Of a DNA stretch of 64,000 bases, positions 50,401 to 56,308 are shown piece after piece (the stretch's first letter is position 1; each line of letters begins with the position of its first letter). The notes under the pieces are model-generated. The model was not told the origin of the DNA, ran no database searches, and saw only the letters and a program-made list of their open reading frames with translations. The stretch covers positions 12,090,001 through 12,154,000 of the forward strand of contig NC_085107.1 in NCBI RefSeq assembly GCF_030269925.1. The letters are read 5' to 3'. The translations under genes and the position numbers were made by a program. This DNA comes from Bombyx mori (taxonomy: Eukaryota > Arthropoda > Insecta > Lepidoptera > Bombycidae).

Positions 50401-52082
50401 AGACTGGCCCTCCTCCAGTCCAGATTTGAATCCGTTAGATTACAAGACATGGCAACACTTGGAGGAAAAGGCGTGCTCAAAGCCTCATCCCAATTTGGAG
50501 TCACTCAAGATATCCTTGATTAAGGCAGCCGCCGATATTGACATGGACCTCGTTCGTGCTGCGATAGACGACTGGCCGCGCAGATTGAAGGCCTGTATTC
50601 AAAATCACGGAGGTCATTTTGAATAAACTTTAGTGTCATAAGAATCTATGTTTTGTTAAGTTCATTTTGGTATATGAATGGTTACATAATGAATAAACTT
50701 GTTTCAATTATTTTACATTAAACATGTGACAGAATTTATGACCTGACTAGGTATATATAAAAATGAATTGCTGTTCGTTAGTCTCGCTAAAACTTGAGAA
50801 CGGCTGGACCGTTTTGGCTAATTTTGGTCTTGAATTATTTGTGGAAGTCCAGAGAAGGTTTAAAAGATAGATAAATAAGAAAATGCTCGGAATTAAATAA
50901 AAATAACAATTTCGTTTTTCCTTTGATGTGTCCCCCGTCGGACGGATTCCTTTTGTTTGTTTTAAGTTTATTTTAAACTGCTAAAAAACTTTTAAAGTTT
51001 AGGTCTTTTACTTATCGATTGAGGCACTACGAAGTCTACCGGGTCAGCTAGTCTTAAATATTTAACACCTTCAATTTTCTAATTGCTTAACAAGAAGATA
51101 TAAAACGGTATCCGTTAATGTTACAAGCGGACTGTATAGGTCTGTATAGGCCTACAGTGCCGTGTTAACCTAACAAATTCCGTTGATGACAGTTACTTTC
51201 TCAAATTACTTTAGTCTGATGCCTGGGGTAAACAATTCAGATGTCTTCACGTCCCGGATGGAAAGGCATTCCTAGCGAGGACCCTCACAAAACTATTCGC
51301 CTTAAAACGAATAGCACGACGATACGCTCGTCACATTACACACTTCAACTGACTTAACGTTCGGATACATTTTTCGATTATACGGCCTACGTTTTTGTTT
51401 TTATAAAATACAATTTGGAAAATTAATTTACCGTTTTTTTTTTTAATTATTCAAACCGTTATAATTGGTTTGATAATTTATTTATTGCAATCAAAAGGCT
51501 TAGTGAGGATAAAGTTATGGAATCGTTTCAAGATAATTATAACGTGTTTTGCATAAATAAATGATGGTGACTACTATTAATCTGGTAGGGATTGTGCGTG
51601 TGTGTTGGTATTTATGATTGTTTCGTGCTCATGAACGTTGACGTAATTATATAAAAGTAGCGTTCTATATCTAGTCATTAAACCAAAAAGTCAGTAGCCC
51701 GCCTCATGTCTAAAAACATTTAAATGTGCATCATCGATTTTGGGTAATGGTTATATTGGTATAACAAAAAAAATTAACCACTTACTGTGGTCAAAAGTCC
51801 TCGGGTCGACAGTGGTCGTGGTGACATGAGTGGTGACTTCATCGACGTCATCATCATCGTCGGGTTCTTCAGTCGTGGTGGTGGTGGTGGTGGTTGTACG
51901 ACGGCGGTTGCGCTGACGCTGACGGCGTGGCGCTGGCGCAGTGGTCGGGGCAGCTGTGGCAGCTTTTGGCATTTTTGCCACAATGGAGGTACCAGAGCCC
52001 GAGCCACCATCGGCGAGCGCCAGCGCCACTAGTGACACGGTTGCTAACCGCATCACCAGTGGCGCTATACGCTTCATCTTGC
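23094..52082 (-). CDS. Ddr: Discoidin domain receptor tyrosine kinase, ectodomain and transmembrane part (gene span, 8 exons, 3' part outside window)
   Basis: Spliced coding span. Joining exons 52082-51786, 36109-35998, 30166-29935, 29005-28858, 28696-28508, 28061-27928, 27846-27639 and 23412-23094 gives a continuous frame of 544 codons plus 2 nt. Every junction is GT-AG and all phases fit. Order: signal peptide (1-22), Thr-rich/acidic linker (23-98), discoidin domain (about 103-258, with WCP and CMRVELYGC motifs), discoidin-like domain (about 263-438), convertase-like RKKR (463-466), transmembrane helix (472-495), basic cytoplasmic segment. Known for the family: collagen-activated receptor tyrosine kinase at the plasma membrane. 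Recognition is from remembered vertebrate DDR1/DDR2 order and motifs. The kinase domain is not in the window. The signal exon has a second copy at 55518-55814. Introns hold many transposons; the largest (36110-51785) is about 15.7 kb. Confidence 0.9.
23842..24064 (+). mobile_element. Non-autonomous Helitron, Lep1-like
   Basis: Starts TCACTACATAGTATAAAAC after an A and ends gggcgagtcgCTAGT before a T, the Helitron TC...CTAGT pattern at an A|T target without duplication. The core ctttaaaactacgcaacgga and gaagcgaagcgagggcgag is typical of lepidopteran Helitrons. It lies in the Ddr intron, 430 bp from exon 23094-23412. Confidence 0.85.
24065..27638. other. Ddr: Ddr intron before the transmembrane exon
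   Basis: AT-rich. ORFs at 24286-24525 (plus) and 27242-27550 (minus) are not needed for the Ddr frame and show no family. Phases of the exons on both sides join directly. Confidence 0.6.
27639..27846 (-). CDS. Ddr: Ddr exon: end of discoidin-like domain
   Basis: 208-nt exon, acceptor ttacaccaacag, donor aaatcag|gtaaga (phase 1). Encodes residues 370-438: LFKEIEIYFS (family IFKEVQCYFR), ARIIHVDLENRTAKHV, LYFQHEWILISEVTFKS (family YHFADTWMMFSEITFQS). Both family cysteines in this stretch are replaced (Ile376 and Met420). N412-R-T is a sequon. If the following intron is retained, the frame runs about 30 more codons to a stop near 27547, which would give a secreted ectodomain. Confidence 0.92.
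27928..28061 (-). CDS. Ddr: Ddr exon: middle of discoidin-like domain
   Basis: 134-nt exon, acceptor attaaattttag, donor gttcag|gtatac, ending in phase 0. Encodes residues 326-369: TRWVGWNKT (family YDYVGWRNES), EVQIIFNFS (family YIEIMFEFD) and HTNNMFTKDVQ (family HCNNMFAKGVK). Two sequons, N332-K-T and N346-F-S, are seen. The family cysteine of HCNNM is Thr360 here. It had no ORF long enough to stand out by itself and was found by joining phases. Confidence 0.9.
28508..28696 (-). CDS. Ddr: Ddr exon: start of discoidin-like domain
   Basis: 189-nt exon, acceptor cccgtttcacag, donor agag|gtaatg (phase 1). Encodes residues 263-324. LIAYSAPKGGD corresponds to family LVSYNAPAGQ. SYDG corresponds to VYDG, and MGQITDSLLGPNDFE corresponds to LGQLTDGVSGLDDF. 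No cysteine is present. The last base joins GA of the next exon to make Gly325. The donor gtaatg is weaker than the other Ddr donors, which are mostly gtaag. Confidence 0.92.
28858..29005 (-). CDS. Ddr: Ddr exon: end of discoidin domain
   Basis: 148-nt exon, acceptor ctttgttgcag, donor tggaaac|gtaggt (phase 1). Encodes residues 213-261, including VRVFPYAAHP and ACMRVELYGCRW. The latter is almost the same as the C-terminal signature of vertebrate DDR discoidin domains (CMRVELYGCxW). Cys250 and Cys258 should pair with Cys146 and Cys103. A second GT four bases downstream (gtaggtac) would shift the frame relative to the next exon and was rejected. The split codon with the next exon reads CAG (Gln262). 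Confidence 0.92.
29935..30166 (-). CDS. Ddr: Ddr exon: core of discoidin domain
   Basis: 232-nt exon, acceptor ctttgaacag, donor agcagg|gtaagt, ending in phase 0. Encodes residues 136-212: GGAWCPN, then a beta-strand-rich segment with YLEIDLH (family YLQVDL/FLQIDL), a TESQGR block (family GTQGR), EFVESYSIEYW and RWVKYKDFNGSR. Cys146 of WCP is expected to pair with Cys250 of the next exon. N209-G-S is a sequon at the exon end. Reading continues open past the donor, but homology resumes only in the next exon. An intact mariner lies about 240 bp upstream of the acceptor. Confidence 0.92.
30409..31698 (+). mobile_element. Mariner DNA transposon, DD34D, apparently intact
   Basis: The element is bounded by TA dinucleotides (30407-30408 and 31699-31700). 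The ends are imperfect inverted repeats: the left GCTGCACTAAAAGTATCGGG pairs with the right end, read on the minus strand as GCGGCACTGAAAATTTCGGG. Length 1290 bp matches the usual 1.3 kb of mariners. It lies in the Ddr intron between exons 35998-36109 and 29935-30166, in the opposite orientation. Confidence 0.9.
30581..31633 (+). CDS. Mariner transposase (DD34D), full-length
   Basis: 350-codon uninterrupted frame from ATG to TAA, the normal size for mariner transposases. It has an N-terminal paired helix-turn-helix region (about 1-115, with YRWFAEFQRG near the middle and a GRPKTA linker). The catalytic domain carries D160 (SGDESW), D252 (HHDNASSHTA) and D287 (SPDLSPNDF), with 34 residues between the last two. 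The C-terminal EYFEKQ ending resembles Mos1-type relatives. It would cut and paste at TA sites. No stop or frameshift is seen, so it could be active or only recently inserted. The subfamily cannot be fixed from memory. Confidence 0.93.
   Translation: MELTRENSRAMIYYDFRSGLTQKQCVDRMISAFGDEAPSKTTIYRWFAEFQRGRVKLSDDPRKGRPKTAITQENVDAVRKLIAEDRHVTYREIQATLDIGMSQIQIILHEQLGVKKLFSRWIPHSLCEEQKAARVTWCIRTLERFHAGSSNAVYNIVSGDESWIYAYEPETKNQSRVWVFENELKPTKIVRSRCVAKKMVATFVSKTGHVTTIPLEGQRTVNAEWYASICLPQVVFELRKENCNRRIIPHHDNASSHTAHRTKAFLEQENIELLDHPPYSPDLSPNDFYTLPKIKNKLRGQRFSSPEEAVDAYKTAILETPTSEWNGCFNDWFHRMEKCVQFRGEYFEKQ
31701..33119. other. Ddr: Ddr intron between mariner and LINE
   Basis: 31700-31880 is GC-richer with open frames on both strands, but the flanking Ddr exons join without it. 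The remainder is AT-rich. Confidence 0.5.
33133..34507 (-). mobile_element. R1-clade non-LTR retrotransposon, 5'-truncated
   Basis: A GC-rich island of 1375 bp in AT-rich DNA, bounded by a perfect 13-bp target-site duplication ttgtcgagtaccc (33120-33132 and 34508-34520). On the minus strand it ends in a 25-nt poly(A) (plus T-run 33133-33157). The body holds the end of the reverse-transcriptase ORF and about 500 bp of 3' UTR. It sits in the large-intron region of Ddr between exons 35998-36109 and 29935-30166, in the gene's sense orientation. Confidence 0.9.
33672..34506 (-). pseudogene. R1-clade LINE reverse transcriptase, C-terminal fragment
   Basis: About 278 codons in frame. It begins within the RT thumb (ARRLYMGVVRSMALYGAPVW, typical of R1/TRAS/SART-like elements). 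An Arg/Ala-rich connector follows, then the zinc-knuckle motif C-H-H-C...H-T-L-A-R-C (spacing C-x2-C-x10-H-x4-C, near 33910-33990). The C-terminus is Arg/Ser-rich. The frame runs 7 codons upstream into host sequence, so any Met start there is chimeric. The endonuclease and most of RT are missing through 5' truncation. Confidence 0.88.
35404..35689 (-). mobile_element. Non-autonomous Helitron (same family as 7250-7492)
   Basis: Reverse copy: actagctgacccagcagact at the left and catttttatatataaaga at the right. Located about 310 bp downstream (in gene sense) of Ddr exon 35998-36109. Confidence 0.8.
35998..36109 (-). CDS. Ddr: Ddr exon: start of discoidin (F5/8C) domain
   Basis: 112-nt exon, acceptor cattgttacag, donor tctag|gtaag. 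It encodes residues 99-134 plus both split codons. The segment CEVPLGMESG matches the start of the DDR discoidin domain, where vertebrate proteins have CRYPLGM or similar, followed by SASSSY. Tyr125 stands where vertebrate DDRs have the collagen-contacting Trp of ASSxW. N116-E-S is a possible N-glycosylation site. The final AG joins G of the next exon to give Arg135. The first intron upstream is about 15.7 kb and carries most of the SINE and LINE load of this half of the window. Confidence 0.9.
36731..36937 (+). repeat. Bm1 SINE, heavily diverged remnant
   Basis: ttttgtgagtcttcacgggt and aatgatgcatcgcggttcga match the first half. The second half is hardly recognisable but ends in A-rich DNA. 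Confidence 0.5.
37493..37623 (-). repeat. Bm1 SINE, 5'-truncated
   Basis: Reverse copy of the last about 130 bp (T-run, gcttatatgtgtggacaagc, cagcccacctggtgttaagt, gagatataagttctaag). Confidence 0.88.
37633..37803 (+). repeat. Bm1 SINE, old diverged copy, facing the previous one
   Basis: tctatttttgctccgaagca (consensus ctatttctgccgtgaagca) through tctcaaggtgggttcgatgg and a degenerate aataaataa tail. With 37493-37623 it makes an inverted pair. Confidence 0.65.
38483..39043 (+). mobile_element. GC-rich LINE 3' UTR-like fragment
   Basis: A GC-rich block that ends gtccggcgatttcctcctga ccagaaaaaaaa. The end (agatgtgctccg, tcagttcgactctgatatgc, cgatttc...aaaaaaaa) is shared with 60290-60661. This indicates a retrotransposon 3' UTR with poly(A). 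The ORFs on both strands look like chance reading of GC-rich DNA. The exact family is unknown; R1-clade is possible. Confidence 0.6.
39524..39961 (-). repeat. Bm1 SINE, full-length
   Basis: Reverse copy: T-run at 39524, body, then the tRNA-like head ending gccacgacgac at 39961 (B box in reverse near 39893-39906). The head is better preserved than in the copy at 52191. It lies in the large Ddr intron. Confidence 0.93.
39962..42617. other. Ddr: Large Ddr intron, no exon recognised
   Basis: AT-rich DNA with a (gaaa)n-like run at 40374-40392. Minus ORFs at 41552-41788 and 41951-42205 have no recognised similarity. Confidence 0.5.
42618..42731 (+). mobile_element. 3' tail of the same LINE family, very short copy
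   Basis: ggtaggcagcggcttggctc through gcaagggcaaaaaaaa aligns to the last about 110 bp of 62330-63486, with a short A-run. Confidence 0.8.
42880..42996 (+). repeat. Three-copy minisatellite, about 37-bp unit
   Basis: Units gtttgaacaatttattttg..., gtttgaacgatttattttg... and gtgtgaacgatttacgagta..., each ending ttgttttgttttatttatt. Confidence 0.85.
43040..43125 (+). mobile_element. RTE-like LINE 3'-end remnant
   Basis: gcttgggggatgcctgtgac, cagcagtgggcgtctgtagg and a degenerate gacgatgacgatgatta tail match the usual end of lepidopteran RTE elements (gaggcctatgtccagcagtgg followed by tga/atg repeats). Very short. Confidence 0.55.
43204..43631 (+). mobile_element. Non-autonomous Helitron, second family
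   Basis: A|TCTGTATATTAATACGAGAAG...gactactgcgggaccaCTAGT|T. Core cggacggaggagtacgaaat, ccatgtatttgacaaacacg and gtcttggtgaaatctgtgat. Confidence 0.8.
43632..45507. other. Ddr: Large Ddr intron, no exon recognised
   Basis: AT-rich DNA with a T-run and G-run at 44106-44120. No repeat border seen. Confidence 0.5.
45508..45838. mobile_element. Foldback DNA element, subfamily B
   Basis: Ends ggaactaagttccttat and ataaggaacttcgttcc. Core cggtcattcggtaatgtgcg, gcgcaaacgaacgctctgag and ttacgttacggacgtttttt. Serves as the uninterrupted reference for 62253-63758. Confidence 0.75.
46082..46332 (+). repeat. Bm1 SINE, headless 240-bp form
   Basis: Begins at actggtggtaggacc, the same internal point as other short copies, and ends with an A-rich tail. 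Confidence 0.88.
46349..46713 (+). repeat. Bm1 SINE with head and internal deletions
   Basis: A box (tggcctaaagg) and B box (ggtgttcgaata) are present, but the second half lacks about 60-70 bp. The deletion lies after gtttcgattcgaggggtg. It directly follows the headless Bm1 at 46082, 16 bp away. Confidence 0.88.
46714..48515. other. Ddr: Large Ddr intron, no exon recognised
   Basis: Short sequence cgcgtcgccac recurs near 47415, 47485 and 47500 (gcgtcgccac three times in about 100 bp). Otherwise AT-rich. Confidence 0.5.
48516..48799 (+). mobile_element. Non-autonomous Helitron (same family)
   Basis: A|TCTATATATAAAAATG...gggtcagCTAGT|T, a clean copy with expected A and T flanks. Confidence 0.85.
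49449..50747 (+). mobile_element. DD37D mariner (maT/Bmmar1-like), copy in unit 1
   Basis: TA flanks at 49447-49448 and 50748-50749. Inverted ends: GTCAGGTCATAAGTATTGTC at left and, on the minus strand, GTCAGGTCATAAATTCTGTC at right. Length 1299 bp. The left flank aaatctata and right flank tatataaaaatg together resemble a Helitron 5' start, so the element seems to sit within the first bases of a Helitron. Confidence 0.9.
49586..50626 (+). pseudogene. DD37D mariner transposase with one in-frame stop (unit 1)
   Basis: Two ORFs (49586-50227 and 50240-50626) are in the same frame, split by a single TAA at 50225 (codon 214). Across 346 codons plus stop the features are: helix-turn-helix DNA-binding region (about 1-110), D151 (FSDEK), D247 (QQDSAPAH) and D285 (LNPLDY). 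There are 37 residues between the last two, the DD37D signature of moth and nematode maT/Bmmar1-type elements. The first catalytic Asp lies before the stop and the other two after it, so the product is inactive unless the stop is read through. No frameshift is seen. It is therefore a fairly young copy disabled by one substitution. Confidence 0.9.
50748..51052 (+). mobile_element. Non-autonomous Helitron (same family), unit 1
   Basis: tatatataaaaatgaattgc through gggtcagCTAGT. Its first bases appear to lie on the other side of the mariner (tctata near 49439), so the mariner jumped into the Helitron's 5' end. Confidence 0.8.
51786..52082 (-). CDS. Ddr: Ddr exon with start codon: signal peptide and Thr-rich acidic linker (proximal copy)
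   Basis: The acceptor ttttgttacag precedes gcaagATG, so five UTR bases sit before the ATG at 52077 and a 5' UTR intron lies upstream. The 97 codons plus 1 nt encode an N-terminal basic residue pair, a hydrophobic stretch (about 4-22, signal peptide ending near ALA), then a low-complexity linker. The linker has an Ala/Pro/Thr part, a basic patch RRQRQRNRRR (51-60), nine Thr (61-69), EEPDDDDD, and more Thr. The donor is ccaca|gtaagt (phase 1). The last base joins CC of the exon at 36109 to make Thr98 just before the first discoidin cysteine. The (GTG)n run opposite the Thr stretch is microsatellite-like. Exon length 297 nt is divisible by three. An apparently identical copy lies 3732 bp upstream in the gene. 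Confidence 0.85.
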
Positions 52083-52190
52083 CTGTAACAAAAGAATCAT
52101 CAGTTTAATATTTAATTCAAAAAGAGCACAAGTTTCGTTCTCGTAAGGAACCTTATAAATATTATATATATATATATATTACAAATTTAA

Positions 52191-52576
52191 GTCGTCGTGG
52201 CCTAAAGGATAAGACGTCCGATGTATTCGTTTTGAAGCGATGCACCGGTGTTCGAATCTCAGGTGGGTATTAATTTTTCGAATAAAATAGGTATTCAACG
52301 AATGTTCACGATTGACTTCCACGGTGAAGGAATAACATCGTGTAATAAAAATCAAATCCGCAAAATTATAATTTGCGTAATTACTGGTGGTAGGACCACT
52401 TGTGAGTCCGCGCGGGTAGGTACTACCACCCTGCCTATTTCTGCCGCGAAGCACTAATGCGTTTCGGTTTGACGGGTGGGACATCCGTTGTGACTATACT
52501 TGAGACTTTAGAACTTATATTTCAAGGTGGGTGGCGCATTTACGTTGCAGATGTCCGCACATCTAAGCAAAAAAAA
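52191..52576 (+). repeat. Bm1 SINE with 3' deletion (unit 1)
   Basis: Head with A and B boxes (gtcgtcgtggcctaaagg; ggtgttcgaatctc). The body is missing the caggtgggctgtgagctc part, jumping from gcagatgtccg to cacatctaagcaaaaaaa. It lies just upstream (in gene sense) of the Ddr ATG exon acceptor. Confidence 0.9.
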
Positions 52577-53180
52577 TATGAATTACAGTGACATAATAAA
52601 TACAATATACTATTATAGTATATACACGATTTGTAGTATTGCAAAAAGTAGTGTTGTGAAAAAAATAATATCAAAGCTAAAGTGCTTGACCGCAAACATC
52701 TGTCAACGTTATAATGTGGTCGTTTCGCGTCGCTTAATGCTGCGGGGGTCGAAAGGGCCCTAGGCTAATATTGGTTCAATACGCGCTCAAGAGGCGTGAA
52801 ATGATGCCCCACTCTCCGCCCTGTGGGGAGGTAAAATAACCAAGCGAAGACGACCTTTGCTGTTTATATTTTTTTCAGCGAGAGTCCTTATAAGAAAGCA
52901 CTGTGCATTGGTTTCAAGGTTTCAAGTTGATTGGTCGTGTGACACTGAACCTTTTTATGTCAAAACTGCGAAAGAGGAGGTGGAAAAGTTTGGGGAATAA
53001 ACAACGTGATATATTCGACTTGTTGAATCCGTAAGTTCATTTGAAAAGTTTTAAGGAATCAATTAGATTTGTTTATTTTTGGCAGGATTTCAAATCGGTA
53101 TTTGTCAGTAAGTATCCTTTGAGTGATGATCATGGTCTTTATTTTTAAAGCGCATATACATTTATACAAATCTATAACTA

Positions 53181-54479
53181 GTCAGGTCATAAGTATTGTC
53201 ACACAGTAAAAACTTTTCTTTTAGAATGCTGGCCACAAAAAAGTTTATTGAATTCGAATTTCGAATTGTTCATGAAAATAAAAATGTATACTTTTAGAAT
53301 TTTACTCATTTTTAAATATGGAGTGGACGCTTAAAGAAGACCGTGTTGCAGTTATTGCGTTGCATCGTTGCGGTTACGCGCCAATTCAAATTTTTAACAT
53401 ACTGAAAAATTTGAATATAACCAAAAGATTCGTTTATTGTACCATCAAACGATACAATGAAGACTCTAGTGTAGATGACAGGTCAAGAAGTGGTCGCCTT
53501 CGGTCTGTTAGGACTCCAGCAGTGATAAAAGCTGTGAAGGCGCGAATTCAAAGAAATCCCAAACGTAAGCAGAAACTGTTGGCCCTTCAGATGGGGTTAA
53601 GCAGAACCACGGTGAAAAGGGTGTTAAATGAAGACTTAGGGCTTCGGGCATATCGAAGAAAAACAGGACATCGTTTGAATGCTTGTCTAATGGAGCTGAG
53701 ACTGAAGAGATGCCGCGCTTTGTTGAAGCGGTACGCGGGAAAAAAATATCGGGAAATTCTTTTTTCGGATGAAAAAATTTTTACCGTAGAAGAGAGCTAC
53801 AACAAACAAAATGATAAGGTGTACGCACACAGTAGTGAAGAAGCGAGCAACCGTATTCCGCGTGTCCAACGAGGTCATTTTCCATCCTCGCTCATGGTAT
53901 GGTTGGGAGTTTCTTATTGGGGCTTAACAGAGGTACATTTTTGTGAGAAAGGTGTATAAACAAATGCAGTTGTGTATCAAAATACAGTTCTGACGAATCT
54001 TGTGGAAACTGTTTCTCATACCATGTTCAGTAACAGGCACTGGGTATTCCAACAAGATTCGGCGCCAGCTCATAGAGCGAAGAGCACACAAGACTGGCTG
54101 GCGGCGCGTGAAATCGACTTCATCCGGCACGAAGACTGGCCCTCCTCCAGTCCAGATTTGAATCCGTTAGATTACAAGACATGGCAACACTTGGAGGAAA
54201 AGGCGTGCTCAAAGCCTCATCCCAATTTGGAGTCACTCAAGATATCCTTGATTAAGGCAGCCGCCGATATTGACATGGACCTCGTTCGTGCTGCGATAGA
54301 CGACTGGCCGCGCAGATTGAAGGCCTGTATTCAAAATCACGGAGGTCATTTTGAATAAACTTTAGTGTCATAAGAATCTATGTTTTGTTAAGTTCATTTT
54401 GGTATATGAATGGTTACATAATGAATAAACTTGTTTCAATTATTTTACATTAAACATGTGACAGAATTTATGACCTGAC
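53181..54479 (+). mobile_element. DD37D mariner, copy in unit 2
   Basis: Second copy of the 1299-bp element at offset 3732, with the same TA flanks and inverted ends. It arose by the segmental duplication and not by transposition, because the flanking DNA is duplicated with it. Confidence 0.9.
53318..54358 (+). pseudogene. DD37D mariner transposase with one in-frame stop (unit 2)
   Basis: Translates identically to 49586-50626, including the same TAA at codon 214 (53957-53959). The shared nonsense codon shows that the stop predates the duplication. Catalytic residues are at the same positions (151, 247, 285). Confidence 0.9.
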
Positions 54480-54784
54480 TAGGTATATATAAAAATGAAT
54501 TGCTGTTCGTTAGTCTCGCTAAAACTTGAGAACGGCTGGACCGTTTTGGCTAATTTTGGTCTTGAATTATTTGTGGAAGTCCAGAGAAGGTTTAAAAGAT
54601 AGATAAATAAGAAAATGCTCGGAATTAAATAAAAATAACAATTTCGTTTTTCCTTTGATGTGTCCCCCGTCGGACGGATTCCTTTTGTTTGTTTTAAGTT
54701 TATTTTAAACTGCTAAAAAACTTTTAAAGTTTAGGTCTTTTACTTATCGATTGAGGCACTACGAAGTCTACCGGGTCAGCTAGT
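54480..54784 (+). mobile_element. Non-autonomous Helitron (same family), unit 2
   Basis: Copy of 50748-51052 made by the tandem duplication. Confidence 0.8.
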
Positions 54785-55517
54785 CTTAAATATTTAACAC
54801 CTTCAATTTTCTAATTGCTTAACAAGAAGATATAAAACGGTATCCGTTAATGTTACAAGCGGACTGTATAGGTCTGTATAGGCCTACAGTGCCGTGTTAA
54901 CCTAACAAATTCCGTTGATGACAGTTACTTTCTCAAATTACTTTAGTCTGATGCCTGGGGTAAACAATTCAGATGTCTTCACGTCCCGGATGGAAAGGCA
55001 TTCCTAGCGAGGACCCTCACAAAACTATTCGCCTTAAAACGAATAGCACGACGATACGCTCGTCACATTACACACTTCAACTGACTTAACGTTCGGATAC
55101 ATTTTTCGATTATACGGCCTACGTTTTTGTTTTTATAAAATACAATTTGGAAAATTAATTTACCGTTTTTTTTTTTAATTATTCAAACCGTTATAATTGG
55201 TTTGATAATTTATTTATTGCAATCAAAAGGCTTAGTGAGGATAAAGTTATGGAATCGTTTCAAGATAATTATAACGTGTTTTGCATAAATAAATGATGGT
55301 GACTACTATTAATCTGGTAGGGATTGTGCGTGTGTGTTGGTATTTATGATTGTTTCGTGCTCATGAACGTTGACGTAATTATATAAAAGTAGCGTTCTAT
55401 ATCTAGTCATTAAACCAAAAAGTCAGTAGCCCGCCTCATGTCTAAAAACATTTAAATGTGCATCATCGATTTTGGGTAATGGTTATATTGGTATAACAAA
55501 AAAAATTAACCACTTAC

Positions 55518-55814
55518 TGTGGTCAAAAGTCCTCGGGTCGACAGTGGTCGTGGTGACATGAGTGGTGACTTCATCGACGTCATCATCATCGTCGGGTTCT
55601 TCAGTCGTGGTGGTGGTGGTGGTGGTTGTACGACGGCGGTTGCGCTGACGCTGACGGCGTGGCGCTGGCGCAGTGGTCGGGGCAGCTGTGGCAGCTTTTG
55701 GCATTTTTGCCACAATGGAGGTACCAGAGCCCGAGCCACCATCGGCGAGCGCCAGCGCCACTAGTGACACGGTTGCTAACCGCATCACCAGTGGCGCTAT
55801 ACGCTTCATCTTGC
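55518..55814 (-). CDS. Ddr: Duplicate of the Ddr signal-peptide exon (distal copy)
   Basis: This is the same 297-nt exon with the same acceptor (ttttgttacag), ATG at 55809, 97 codons, Thr and Asp runs and donor gtaagt as 51786-52082. The predicted proteins are identical. It lies in the second unit of the 3.73-kb tandem duplication. Because the exon starts with 5 UTR nt and ends in phase 1, three outcomes are possible in frame. This copy could be spliced directly to 36109, could be skipped, or could be spliced to the proximal copy; in the last case the UTR bases would be read through as Ser-Lys before the second Met. Which is used cannot be told from sequence. If the duplication is an assembly error, this copy does not exist. 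Confidence 0.6.
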
Positions 55815-55922
55815 CTGTAACAAAAGAATCATCAGTTTAATATTTAATTCAAAAAGAGCACAAGTTTCGTTCTCGTAAGGAACCTTATAAATATTATATA
55901 TATATATATATTACAAATTTAA

Positions 55923-56308
55923 GTCGTCGTGGCCTAAAGGATAAGACGTCCGATGTATTCGTTTTGAAGCGATGCACCGGTGTTCGAATCTCAGGTGGGT
56001 ATTAATTTTTCGAATAAAATAGGTATTCAACGAATGTTCACGATTGACTTCCACGGTGAAGGAATAACATCGTGTAATAAAAATCAAATCCGCAAAATTA
56101 TAATTTGCGTAATTACTGGTGGTAGGACCACTTGTGAGTCCGCGCGGGTAGGTACTACCACCCTGCCTATTTCTGCCGCGAAGCACTAATGCGTTTCGGT
56201 TTGACGGGTGGGACATCCGTTGTGACTATACTTGAGACTTTAGAACTTATATTTCAAGGTGGGTGGCGCATTTACGTTGCAGATGTCCGCACATCTAAGC
56301 AAAAAAAA
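55923..56308 (+). repeat. Bm1 SINE with 3' deletion (unit 2)
   Basis: Copy of 52191-52576 carried by the tandem duplication; same deletion and same variants. Confidence 0.9.

Larger units (their letters stand above)
49033..52759. repeat. 3.73-kb direct tandem duplication, unit 1
   Basis: Begins at ctaatattggttc and ends at gggtcgaaagggcc. Contents in order: about 400 bp of unique DNA, a DD37D mariner (49449-50747), a Helitron (50748-51052), about 730 bp of unique DNA, the Ddr ATG exon (51786-52082) and an internally deleted Bm1 (52191-52576). It is matched at a constant offset of 3732 bp by 52765-56491. Confidence 0.97.

Noticed and set aside
51787..52032. Plus-strand ORF opposite the Ddr ATG exon
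   Set aside because: Shadow of the minus-strand exon; its Gly/Trp-rich product only mirrors the Thr and Ala codons.
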